Source: JACMOY01 sp046590855
GTDB lineage: Bacteria; Actinomycetota; Actinomycetes; Actinomycetales; Angustibacteraceae
Reading direction: 5' to 3'
Length of the DNA stretch: 31,621 nucleotides
Assembly: GCA_046590855.1 (NCBI GenBank)
Contig: JBKJTJ010000119.1
Coordinates: 1 to 31,621 of the forward strand
Below, one piece after another: positions 7,504 to 16,721 of the stretch (the stretch's first letter is position 1; each line of letters opens with the position of its first letter). The notes under the pieces are model-generated. The model was not told where the DNA came from and searched no databases. It worked only from the letters and a program-made list of their open reading frames with translations. Position numbers and translations under genes: made by a program.

Positions 7504-8760
7504 TCAACCGCCCTCGCCCCGGCGGTACGGCATGCCGTCGGTGGCCGGCATCCGCAGGCGCTGGCTGGCCAGGGCCAGCACCAGAAGCGTGGTGACGTAC
7601 GGCACCGAACCGGTGAGCTGCGAGGGCACCGTCGCAGTCACCAGGTAGATCACCAGGACGGCTACCCCGCAGGCGAGCGCGACCGCGCCCTGGACGACGC
7701 GGCGGCGGCGCAGCTGCCACGCCCCGACGAGGACGACGAGGATCGCGACGAGCAAGAGCAGCGCATGGACGGCGGCGCCGCCACGAAGCTGCAGCGCGTC
7801 GGCGAAGCCGAACAGAGCTGCTCCGCCCGCCAGCCCGGCGGGACGCCAGTTGCCGAAGATCATGGCCGCCAGACCGATGTACCCGCGGCCACCGGTCTGT
7901 CCCTCCTGGTAGAAGCTCGACGCGGCCAGCGCGAGCGAGGCCCCGCCCAGTCCGGCGAACGCTCCGGATGCCACGACGGCGATCATCTTCATCCGGTACA
8001 CGTTGACGCCCAACGACTCCGCGGCGGTGGGGCTCTCGCCGCACGCGCGCAGCCGAAGCCCGAACGGGGTGCGCCACAGGACGACGAAGGTCAGCGGGAA
8101 CAGCAGCAAGGCCAGCACGGTGATCCACGACAGGTTGGTCAGCAACCCGCGCAGGATCCCGGCGACGTCGGACACCAGCAGCCAGTGGTGGGCCTCCAGG
8201 CTCACCAGCGGGTCGCCGACCAACGGCACGCTCACGGTCCCCAGCGGGTCGACCGTCGGGGACTGCTTGGTGCTGCCACCGTCACGACCCGCGAAGTAGG
8301 CGTTGGACAGGAACTGCGTCGCGCCCAGGGCCAGGATGTTGATCGCCACACCCGACACGATGTGGTCGACGTTGAACACCACGGTGGCGATGGCGTGCAG
8401 CAGGCCGCCGACGGCGCCGAACGCCACTGCGGCAACGATTCCGGCCCAGGGCCCCCACTGGTAGCCGGCCCAGCCGGCACCCCAGGTGCCGAGGATCATC
8501 ATCCCCTCGAGGCCGATGTTGGCGACGCCAGCACGCTCGGACCACAGCCCGCCGAGGCCCGCCATCGCGATCGGGACGGCGAGCAGCAGGGCCGCGCTGA
8601 TGGCGCCCCCGGACGTGAGGTCGTCGGCGCCGCTGATGGCCCGCACCAGCGAGAGCAGGACGACGAGCGCGAGCGCGGCGAGCGCCGTCCGCGCCGGCGT
8701 GACCCGCACCCGGGGCCGCGGGCCGGCCGGCACGGCGGTCTCGACGGCAGCGGTGCTCAC
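7504..8760 (-). CDS. Nucleoside ABC importer permease (second)
   Basis: Inner-membrane permease of 418 residues, of the BPD_transp_2 family found in BMP-dependent nucleoside importers (like YufQ/RnsD). About ten hydrophobic helices are visible. The family hallmarks are ERAGVANIGLEGMMILG near residue 85, NVDHIVSGVAINILALG, and GLRLRACGESPTAAESLG with GVNVYRMK, the cytoplasmic coupling region. GGRGYIGLAAMIFGNWRP follows. A polar N-terminus of about 25 residues precedes the first helix. Start is GTG 8758-8760, overlapping the preceding permease stop as GTGA. It pairs with the adjacent permease to form the channel, with energy from the upstream ATPase. The downstream gene is cdd, 2 bp away. Confidence 0.92.
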   Translation of the reverse strand: MSTAAVETAVPAGPRPRVRVTPARTALAALALVVLLSLVRAISGADDLTSGGAISAALLLAVPIAMAGLGGLWSERAGVANIGLEGMMILGTWGAGWAGYQWGPWAGIVAAVAFGAVGGLLHAIATVVFNVDHIVSGVAINILALGATQFLSNAYFAGRDGGSTKQSPTVDPLGTVSVPLVGDPLVSLEAHHWLLVSDVAGILRGLLTNLSWITVLALLLFPLTFVVLWRTPFGLRLRACGESPTAAESLGVNVYRMKMIAVVASGAFAGLGGASLALAASSFYQEGQTGGRGYIGLAAMIFGNWRPAGLAGGAALFGFADALQLRGGAAVHALLLLVAILVVLVGAWQLRRRRVVQGAVALACGVAVLVIYLVTATVPSQLTGSVPYVTTLLVLALASQRLRMPATDGMPYRRGEGG

Positions 8761-9859
8761 GCCGTCACCCCCGTGGTCTGACCGAGGGCGACGCCGACCC
8801 GCTTCTGCTCCAGCACCCGCGAGTAGCGACGCACGAGCTCGTACGCCACGACGACCGACAGCACGGTCGAGCCCTGCATGATCGTCACGATCTCCTTCGG
8901 CACGCCCTCGAGGTCGAGGATCTGCGAGGACTGGTCGAGGAACGACCACAGCAGCGCACCCAGGGCGATGCCGATGGGGTGGTTGCGGCCCAGCAGGGCG
9001 ATCGCGATGCCGGTGAACCCGATGCCCGTGGGGAAGTCCAGCGCGTAGGAGTACGACGCGCCGAGCAGCTGCGGCAGGCCGACCAGACCCGCGCAGGCAC
9101 CGGACAGGGCCATCGAGATGACCACCATCCGCTTGACGTCGACACCGCTGGCGACGGCCGCCGACTGCGAGCGCCCGGTGGCCCGAAGGTCGAACCCGAA
9201 GCGGGTGCGGTTCAGCAGCACCGCGTAGCCGATGCCGACCAGGACCGAGACGACGATGAAGCCGAACACCTGGCGGTTGGCGCCGGGGATCAGGTCGAGG
9301 CCGGGCACCTGGCCCGAGACCGGGATGGGACGGGTGCCGATGTTGTTGCTGCCCTGGGTGCTGACCGCGAGCCGGCCGGGCGTCAGCAGGTACGCGATCA
9401 CCGCGGTCGAGATGGCGTTCAGCATGATCGTGCTGATGACCTCGCTGACCCCGCGGTAGGCCTTGAGCAGCCCAGCGATCGCGGCCCACGTGCCCCCGAC
9501 GGTCACCGCGACGACGACGATGAGCAGCAGGTGCAGGGGGCGCGGCAGGTGCACGGCGCCGCCGACCGCCGCGGCGAGCAGCGCCGCGAGCCGGTACTGC
9601 CCGTCGACGCCGATGTTGAACAGGTTCATCCGGAAGCCGATGGCGACGGCCACCGCGGCCAGGTAGTAGTAGGTCGCCGTGTTGAGGATCAGCACCTGCG
9701 TGCTGCCCTGCCGGGCGTAGGTCACCATCGACCGGGCGGTGTCGAGCGGGCTGTGGCCACTGGCCCGCAGCGCCAGGCTCGCGATCGCGAGCGCCAGCAC
9801 CAGGGCCAGAGCGGGCGCAGCGATCGTCACCAGGACGCGCCGGACGTCGACCCTGGCCA

Positions 9860-9860
<1 letters not shown>
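8757..9860 (-). CDS. Nucleoside ABC importer permease (first)
   Basis: Inner-membrane permease of 367 residues, like YufP/RnsC. It begins with a helix (residues about 10-32) and has about eight to ten hydrophobic segments. Family features are ATYYYLAAVAVAIGFRMNLF followed by NIGVDGQYRLAALLAA, GVSEVISTIMLNAISTAVIA, and the coupling loop LRATGRSQSAAVASGVDVKR, then PTGIGFTGIAIALLGRNHP. Start is ATG 9858-9860, whose A is also the last base of the ATPase stop (TGATG), which implies translational coupling. The stop overlaps the next permease by 4 bp. The match to the BMP-transport permease pair is clear; the exact nucleoside preference cannot be read from the sequence. Confidence 0.92.
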
Positions 9861-11434
<1,574 letters not shown>

Positions 11435-11476
11435 GGACGACTCCTTCGCGATGGTCGGCGGGCCGGGAGACGAACG

Positions 11477-11516
11477 CGGCGGGCCCGGGGGACGATACCG
11501 TCCCCCGGGCCCGCCG
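11477..11516 (-). terminator. 18-bp perfect hairpin between binding protein and ATPase genes
   Basis: Perfect inverted repeat: arms 11477-11494 and 11499-11516, loop ATAC on the plus strand. It starts 15 nt after the bmp stop codon. There is no U-run after it on the transcript. It is likely a partial terminator or 3' stabiliser that gives more binding protein than membrane components. The rest of the gap 11435-11531 holds only the ATPase ribosome site. Confidence 0.7.
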
Positions 11517-11531
11517 GTGTCGAGCTGGTGG

Positions 11532-12599
11532 TCAGGACCCCGGGGTCGCCGGCACCGTGATCTCGCCGCTGATGATCTTGGCCTTGAAGTCGTCGAGCTT
11601 GGTCTTGATGTCGTCGACCTGGCCACCGCTGGTGGAGTAGTCGATGCCGCCGGACTTCAGGTCGAAGGTGGTCTCGCCGACCAGCGGCTTCCCGTCCTTG
11701 ACGGACTTGACGAAGTCGAACACTGCGACGTCGACCTTCTTGATCATCGACGTCATGATGACCGGCTTCAGCGCCGCGTCGACGGTGTTGTACTGGTCGG
11801 AGTCGACCCCGATCGCGAGGGTCTTGGCGGTGACAGCGGCCTGGAACACGCCGAGGCCGGATGAGCCGGCAGCCGCGAAGATTACGTCGGCGCCGCCCTG
11901 GTACATGCCCTCGCCGGTGACCTTGCCCTTGGCCGGGTCGGCGAAGCCGCTGAAGTCGGGGATCTGGGTGAGGTACTTGTCGTCGATCTTGATGCTGGGG
12001 TTGACCGCCTTGGCGCCGGCGTCGAACCCGGCCTGGAAGACCTCGAGCAGGGGGGTCTGCACCCCGCCGATGTAGCCGACGTGGGCGGTCTTGGACTTCA
12101 GCGCGGCTGCGGCGCCGACCAGGAAGCTGCCCTCGTTGGCGGCGAAGACCAGGTTGGCGACGTTGGGGGCCTTGAAGCTGGAGTCGTCGATGATCGCGAA
12201 GTGCACCTTGGGGAACTCGGCGGCGACCTTCTTCAGCGGGCCGGCGTAGGCGAACCCGACGGCGACGATGGTGTCGTAGCCACCGGAGGCGAGCAGCCGC
12301 AGCCGCTCCTCCTTCTGCGCGTCGGTCTCGCCAGCCTTGGCCTCGAGCTCCTTGGTCTCCAGACCCAGCTCGGACTTGGCCTTCGTCAGGCCCGCCGCAG
12401 CGGCGTCGTTGAACGACTTGTCGCCGCGCCCGCCGATGTCGTACGCCATCCCGACCTTGATCGCCGGGCCGCTGCCGGCCCCGGTGGTGCTGCTGTCACT
12501 GCCGCTCGCCACGGGGGTCTCGGCGGTGCTGGAGCCACAGGCCGTGAGGGCCAGCGCGGCCGCCGCGGCGACTGCCGTCATTGTCATCACGCGACGCAA
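11532..12599 (-). CDS. BMP-family nucleoside-binding lipoprotein
   Basis: Extracytoplasmic solute-binding lipoprotein of 355 residues (BmpA/PnrA/Med family), the receptor of the neighbouring nucleoside importer. A signal peptide ends in the lipobox LTAC (C21 from the chosen start). A Ser/Thr/Gly linker of about 25 residues follows, then the binding fold: IKVGMAYDIGGRGDKSFND, the family opening, with Asp and Phe that stack on nucleosides in known members. Further on are GYDTIVAVGFAYAGPL, FAANEGSFLVGAAAAL, HVGYIGGVQTPLLEVFQAGF and GVDSDQYNT. Start is TTG 12597-12599, since AAGGAG lies 6 nt upstream; downstream GTG/ATG codons are too far from it and upstream codons have no ribosome site. It is the first gene of the importer operon. 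Confidence 0.92.
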   Translation of the reverse strand: MRRVMTMTAVAAAAALALTACGSSTAETPVASGSDSSTTGAGSGPAIKVGMAYDIGGRGDKSFNDAAAAGLTKAKSELGLETKELEAKAGETDAQKEERLRLLASGGYDTIVAVGFAYAGPLKKVAAEFPKVHFAIIDDSSFKAPNVANLVFAANEGSFLVGAAAALKSKTAHVGYIGGVQTPLLEVFQAGFDAGAKAVNPSIKIDDKYLTQIPDFSGFADPAKGKVTGEGMYQGGADVIFAAAGSSGLGVFQAAVTAKTLAIGVDSDQYNTVDAALKPVIMTSMIKKVDVAVFDFVKSVKDGKPLVGETTFDLKSGGIDYSTSGGQVDDIKTKLDDFKAKIISGEITVPATPGS

Positions 12600-12675
12600 G
12601 GGTGTCTCCTTCGGGTGCGGGTGCGTCGTCACCGACGCGATCTCGGCCGACCCTACCTGCCGCCACGACCCGATC

Positions 12676-12689
12676 CGTCGCGCGCGACG
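12676..12689. promoter_or_regulatory. Palindrome upstream of the bmp operon
   Basis: CGTCGCGCGCGACG is a perfect 14-bp palindrome, 77 bp upstream of the bmp start codon, within the only sizeable non-coding gap (12600-12722) before the salvage operon. It could be an operator for a repressor of nucleoside uptake. GC-rich palindromes also arise by chance in this DNA. A TAGGGT on the minus strand near 12650-12656 is a weak -10 candidate downstream of it. Confidence 0.3.
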
Positions 12690-12722
12690 ACAGGTGTCCG
12701 AACCGTTACCGCGCCTTTCAGG

Positions 12723-13934
12723 TCAGCCGGCGAGTGCCGCCAGCGCCGTCGCCGCCAGCACCCCCGCACCCAGGGCCACGGCCCGCTCGTCGATCCGCAG
12801 GTCACCGCGGTGCAGGTCGTAGCGCGGACCGCCCGGGGTCGCCGTACCGAGCCGCGCCATCGCCCCGGGGACGTCGGCGAGGTACCACGCGAAGTCCTCG
12901 CCGCCCAGGCTCTGGCTGGTCGACCCCACGTGGTCGGACCCGACCACCGTCTGCGCAGCGGCTGCGAGCAGGGCCGTGGCCCCCGGGGTGTTGACCACCG
13001 GCGGCACGCCCCGCACGTACTCCACCTCGGCGGTGACGCCGTACGGCGCGACGACCTGCTGCACCAGCGAGGTCACCAGCTCGCGGGCCTGCGCCCACTC
13101 GCTGATCCACAGCATCCGCAGGGTGCCCCCCGCCTCGCCGGTGCCCGGGATGACGTTCTTGGCGGCCCCGGCCCGCACGTACCCCCACACCAGCGTCGCG
13201 CCGGCGCGCGGGTCGAGGCGGCGCGACAGGGCGGCCGGGACGTCCGTCACCACCTTGGCGAGCGCGAACGTCAGGTCGGACGTCAGGTGGGGGCGCGAGG
13301 TGTGCCCACCGCGCCCGTGCAGACGCACCACGATCTGATCGGCGGCGGCGGTGATGGGTCCCTCGCGCACACCGATCCGCCCGACGTCCAGGGCGGGGTC
13401 GCAGTGCAGCGCGAAGATCGACGAGACGCCGTCCAGCACGCCCTGCTCGACCAGCGCGTGGGCGCCGCCGGGCATGACCTCCTCGGCGGGCTGGAACAGC
13501 ATCCGCACCCGCCCCGACAGGGGCTGACGCGCGTGGCGCTGCGCCAGGGCCAGCGCCGCGCCGACCAGCGCGGCGGTGTGGACGTCATGACCGCATGCGT
13601 GGGCCACGCCCTCGGTGCGCGAGCGCCAGGCGTCGGTGGTCAGGTCCGGCACGGGAAGGGCGTCGATGTCCGCGCGCAGCGCCACGGTCGGGACGCGCCG
13701 GTCGGTGCCGGCCCCGGCGCCGACCTCGGCGACCAGGCCCGTGGTGGCCAGTCGCCGCACGTGCACACCGGCGGCCTCGAGGTGGCGACCGACGACGGCC
13801 GTGGTGCGCTCCTCGGCCCACGAGAGCTCGGGGTGCTCGTGCAGGTCGCGGCGGATGACCACCACCTCGCGCGCCAGGGCAGCAGGGATCGGGTTCGCGG
13901 GCGGCTGGGGGAAGGTCTGCGGGTGGGCGGTCAC
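12723..13934 (-). CDS. M20-family amidohydrolase / metallopeptidase
   Basis: Cytosolic dinuclear-metal amidohydrolase of 403 residues, M20D-like (N-acyl amino acid amidohydrolase, hippurate hydrolase and IAA-amino acid hydrolase relatives). Features: IRRDLHEHPELSWAEERTT near residue 27, VALRADIDALP, the metal box AHACGHDVHTAALVG, catalytic and metal acids in FQPAEEVMPGGAHAL, LHCDPALDVGRIG, a lid domain starting at RLHGRGGHTSRPH, and a final metal site near SLGGEDFAWYL. The natural acyl-amino acid substrate cannot be predicted. Start is GTG 13932-13934; no ribosome site is clear, but a TAGGCT box lies 9 nt upstream. It is separated from mcm by 31 bp and from bmp by 123 bp, so it may be transcribed separately from the importer. 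Confidence 0.9.
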   Translation of the reverse strand: MTAHPQTFPQPPANPIPAALAREVVVIRRDLHEHPELSWAEERTTAVVGRHLEAAGVHVRRLATTGLVAEVGAGAGTDRRVPTVALRADIDALPVPDLTTDAWRSRTEGVAHACGHDVHTAALVGAALALAQRHARQPLSGRVRMLFQPAEEVMPGGAHALVEQGVLDGVSSIFALHCDPALDVGRIGVREGPITAAADQIVVRLHGRGGHTSRPHLTSDLTFALAKVVTDVPAALSRRLDPRAGATLVWGYVRAGAAKNVIPGTGEAGGTLRMLWISEWAQARELVTSLVQQVVAPYGVTAEVEYVRGVPPVVNTPGATALLAAAAQTVVGSDHVGSTSQSLGGEDFAWYLADVPGAMARLGTATPGGPRYDLHRGDLRIDERAVALGAGVLAATALAALAG

Positions 13935-13943
13935 GATCGCCCC

Positions 13944-13949
13944 AGCCTA
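13944..13949 (-). promoter_or_regulatory. Candidate -10 box before the M20 amidohydrolase gene
   Basis: TAGGCT on the minus strand, 9 nt before the GTG start, matches TAnnnT. It is identical in sequence to the box before add. It would give a leaderless or nearly leaderless transcript. Confidence 0.25.
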
Positions 13950-13965
13950 CGACCGCGGACCGCGG

Positions 13966-15585
13966 CTAGAACGCGTCGCGCGGCACGTAGGTGCCCCACA
14001 CCGCGCGCAGCGCGTGGCACACCTCGCCGACCGTGGCGCGCGCCGCGAGCGCCTCGCGCATCGGGGGCAGCACGTTGTCGGTGCCTGACGCCGCCAGCCG
14101 CAACGCCTCGAGCGCCCGGTTGACCGCAGGTTGGTCGCGCTCGGCCCGCAGCGTCGCGAGCCGGACGGCCTGCTCGGCCTCGATCGCGGGGTTGACCCGC
14201 AGGGGGACGTACGGCTCGTCGTCGTCGGTCGCGAACCGGTTGAGCCCGACGACCACGCGCTCGCCCGCGTCGATCTGCTGCGCGATCCGGTACGCCGACC
14301 GCTCGATCTCGGCCTTCTGGTAGCCCTCCTCGATCGCGGCCACCGCTCCCCCGCGCTCTTCGACGGCGGCCATCAGCTCGAGCGCGGCGGCCTCGAGGTC
14401 GTCGGTCATCGACTCGACGACGTACGAGCCGGCGAACGGGTCGACGGTCTTGGTCACGTCGGTCTCGAACGCGATCACCTGCTGGGTGCGGAGCGCGAGG
14501 CGCGCGGCCTTGGTCGTGGGCAGCGCGATCGCCTCGTCGAAGCTGTTGGTGTGCAGGCTCTGCGTGCCGCCGAGGACGGCGCCGAGCCCCTGCAGCGCCA
14601 CCCGAACCAGGTTGACCTCGGGCTGCTGGGCGGTGAGCTGGACGCCCGCGGTCTGGGTGTGGAAGCGCAGCGTCAGGGAGCGCGGGTCCTTCGCGCCGAA
14701 CTCCTCGCGCATGACCTTCGCCCAGATGCGCCGAGCGGCGCGGAACTTGGCGACCTCCTCGAGCAGCGTCGTACGGGCGACGAAGAAGAACGACAGGCGC
14801 GGGCCGAACTCGTCGACCTCAAGGCCCGCGGCGATCGCGGTGCGCACGTACTCGCGCGCGTTGGCGAGGGTGAAGGCGACCTCCTGCACGGGCGTCGCAC
14901 CGGCCTCGGCCATGTGGTAACCCGAGATCGAGATGGTGTTGAACCGTGGCATCTCGGTGCGGCAGTAGGCGAACGTGTCGGCAATCAGCCGCAGCGACTC
15001 CTTGGGTGGGTAGATGTAGGTGCCCCGCGCGATGTACTCCTTCAGCACGTCGTTCTGGATCGTGCCGGTCAGCTGGTCGCCCTTCACGCCGTTCTCCTCG
15101 GCGACCAGCTGGTAGAGCACCAGCAGCACCGCGGCGGGAGCGTTGATCGTCATCGAGGTCGAGACCTCGTCGAGCGGGATCCCGTCGAACAGCAGGCGCA
15201 TGTCGTCGATCGAGTCGATCGCCACACCGACCTTGCCGACCTCGCCGGACGCGATCGACTCGTCCGAGTCGTAGCCCATCTGGGTCGGCAGGTCGAACGC
15301 CACCGACAGCCCGCCGGTGCCCGCCGCGACGAGCTGGTGGTAGCGCTCGTTGGACTCGACGGCGGTGCCGAACCCCGCGTACTGACGCATCGTCCAGGGC
15401 CGCCCGGTGTACATCGTCGGGTAGACCCCGCGCGTGTACGGGTACGCGCCGGGCTCGCCGAGGCGCTGTGCCGGGTCCCAGCCGTCCAGGGCGTCCGGAC
15501 CGTAGACCTGCGCCAGGGGCAGCCCGGACTCGGTGTGCCGCTGGGGGTCCTGCGCCGGGGCGCGCCCGGCCCGCTCGTTCGCCAT
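13966..15585 (-). CDS. Methylmalonyl-CoA mutase-type catalytic subunit, no B12 domain
   Basis: Acyl-CoA mutase large subunit of 539 residues, a TIM-barrel enzyme that interconverts branched and linear acyl-CoAs using adenosylcobalamin. The motif YPTMYTGRPWTMRQYAGFG (residues 55-73) retains the Tyr of methylmalonyl-CoA mutases (Y59), where isobutyryl- and hydroxyisobutyryl-CoA mutases carry other residues. FDLPTQMGYDSD, STSMTINAPA, SGYHMAEAGATP, RFHTQTAGVQLTAQQP and GGTQSLHTNSFDEA follow as expected. The chain ends at TYVPRDAF, with no C-terminal DxHxxG cobalamin domain, so a separate small B12 subunit is needed; none is encoded in the window. Start is ATG 15583-15585; a GTG at 15634-15636 would add 17 weakly conserved residues. 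A TAGATT box 7 nt upstream suggests leaderless transcription. The precise acyl substrate is inferred. Confidence 0.85.
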   Translation of the reverse strand: MANERAGRAPAQDPQRHTESGLPLAQVYGPDALDGWDPAQRLGEPGAYPYTRGVYPTMYTGRPWTMRQYAGFGTAVESNERYHQLVAAGTGGLSVAFDLPTQMGYDSDESIASGEVGKVGVAIDSIDDMRLLFDGIPLDEVSTSMTINAPAAVLLVLYQLVAEENGVKGDQLTGTIQNDVLKEYIARGTYIYPPKESLRLIADTFAYCRTEMPRFNTISISGYHMAEAGATPVQEVAFTLANAREYVRTAIAAGLEVDEFGPRLSFFFVARTTLLEEVAKFRAARRIWAKVMREEFGAKDPRSLTLRFHTQTAGVQLTAQQPEVNLVRVALQGLGAVLGGTQSLHTNSFDEAIALPTTKAARLALRTQQVIAFETDVTKTVDPFAGSYVVESMTDDLEAAALELMAAVEERGGAVAAIEEGYQKAEIERSAYRIAQQIDAGERVVVGLNRFATDDDEPYVPLRVNPAIEAEQAVRLATLRAERDQPAVNRALEALRLAASGTDNVLPPMREALAARATVGEVCHALRAVWGTYVPRDAF

Positions 15586-15592
15586 GACGGCG

Positions 15593-15598
15593 AATCTA
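15593..15598 (-). promoter_or_regulatory. Candidate -10 box of a leaderless mutase promoter
   Basis: TAGATT on the minus strand ends 7 nt before the ATG. There is no Shine-Dalgarno sequence between them, so transcription could begin at the start codon. It supports the ATG at 15585 over the longer GTG start. Confidence 0.4.
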
Positions 15599-15656
15599 GC
15601 CCCGGTGCCGGCGTCCGGCCGCGTGCCGTGGGTCACCTCACACGGGTGGCCACCGT

Positions 15657-15706
15657 CGTGGTTGCGGTCAGGTGGTCGTCAGAGCAGCCAGCTCACCGCA
15701 ACCATG
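15657..15706 (-). terminator. Two-part hairpin downstream of the GerMN-domain gene
   Basis: TGGTTGCGGT (15659-15668) pairs with ACCGCAACCA (15695-15704), extended by a G-U and a C-G pair. Inside it GAGC (15682-15685) pairs with GCTC (15691-15694). It lies about 20 nt past the stop of the GerMN-domain gene in the 140-bp gap before the mutase, and is a plausible terminator without a U-tract. Confidence 0.4.
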
Positions 15707-15725
15707 CCGGTGTCCATGACGTGGC

Positions 15726-16640
15726 TCAGGGCTCGAGGCAGGTGGGGATCGAGTCGCTGCGGCCGAGGGGTCGCTCGGTGCGGCCCGCGGGGTCGTAGAT
15801 CTTGACGTGGTCGACCGTGCGCAGCGCCTTGAGCGTGGGGAGGACGAGGTTGGCGATGGTGAACGTCGAGCCGCCGCTGGTGCAGCCGCCGAGCAGCCGC
15901 AGCCGCGCGGTGCCCATGCTGTCGATCCGCAGCCGGTCGAAGTCTCCCGCACCCGAGCGGACGACGGCGATGCCGCGGGCCCGCTCGGCGTTGGTGGGGC
16001 CGGCCATCAGCTGGTTCATCAGCGCCGACGCCTGCGCACCCGAGGGGACGACGCGCCGCACCAGCCGTGTGAACGGCGGCGTCCCCGCCGCGAACCGCGC
16101 CGGGTCGGCGAAGGTCACCGTGCGGGTCACCTGGGCGTAGTCCTTGCGGACGTCGAGCACGACCCGGCTCGGGTTGGTCAGCGTGAACAGGTGGAACGGC
16201 TGCGCCTTCGCCAGCCCCACGCCGTACGTCACGACGGCCTCGAAGTCCCCCGACTGCGCGAGCTCGATGACGTTCGGCAGGCCGACGACGAGCCGGCGGG
16301 CCGCCGTCGACGTGCCGGTGGCGTCGTGCGCATCGGCGCCCGAGAACGTCACCTGCAGGACGGCGTCGCCTGCCAGCCGCACCGGCAGGCCCGACGCGTC
16401 GCCGAGCAGGCGGGGCACGTACGCCGCACGCCGCCCGGGCAGCCCGCCGGCGAAGGTCCACACCACCCGGTCGAACCCCGGGTGCGACGCGGCCGCCAGC
16501 CCGACCAGACGTGGGGTGGTCGCGGCGGTCCGGGCATTGCGGGCCGGATCGACCGGGGTGTCGACCGCGGACGCAGTGCTGGGCGCGACCACCAGCCCGG
16601 CCAGCAGACCTGAGACGAGCACAGACACCAGCTTGCGCAT
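15726..16640 (-). CDS. Secreted AMIN-like and GerMN domain protein
   Basis: Exported protein of 304 residues. The signal peptide MRKLVSVLVSGLLAG continues to ...PSTASA, with cleavage likely after residue about 25. Residues about 45-165 (HPGFDRVVWTFAGG, VLQVTFSGADAHD, FHLFTLTNPSRVVLDVRK) resemble the AMIN-like beta domain of actinobacterial secreted proteins. Residues about 195-300 (ALMNQLMAGPTNAERARG, FTIANLVLPTLKALRTVDHV, KIYDPAGRTERP) match the GerMN (sporulation and germination) domain. Such proteins are thought to bind cell-wall material; no catalytic residues are evident. Two Cys (GGCTSGG and PTCLEP) could pair. Start is ATG 16638-16640 with a G-rich ribosome site about 5 nt upstream; an ATG at 16664 would lengthen it by 8. 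It stands alone between hairpin and manC. Confidence 0.75.
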   Translation of the reverse strand: MRKLVSVLVSGLLAGLVVAPSTASAVDTPVDPARNARTAATTPRLVGLAAASHPGFDRVVWTFAGGLPGRRAAYVPRLLGDASGLPVRLAGDAVLQVTFSGADAHDATGTSTAARRLVVGLPNVIELAQSGDFEAVVTYGVGLAKAQPFHLFTLTNPSRVVLDVRKDYAQVTRTVTFADPARFAAGTPPFTRLVRRVVPSGAQASALMNQLMAGPTNAERARGIAVVRSGAGDFDRLRIDSMGTARLRLLGGCTSGGSTFTIANLVLPTLKALRTVDHVKIYDPAGRTERPLGRSDSIPTCLEP

Positions 16641-16721
16641 GACGACCCCCGAGCCCGGGCGCATCGCCGTCGGTGCGCTCCCGCCAGGGTGCTCCGGGCC
16701 GGTCGGGCTTGTCCAGACCCT

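Noticed and set aside
7465..8781. Long plus-strand open frames opposite the permease genes
   Set aside because: Low-complexity Gln/Arg/Gly/Asp composition; the minus strand encodes clear membrane permeases with family motifs.
15586..15636. N-terminal extension of the mutase to a GTG
   Set aside because: The extra residues are not family-like, and a -10-like box sits 7 nt before the ATG at 15585.
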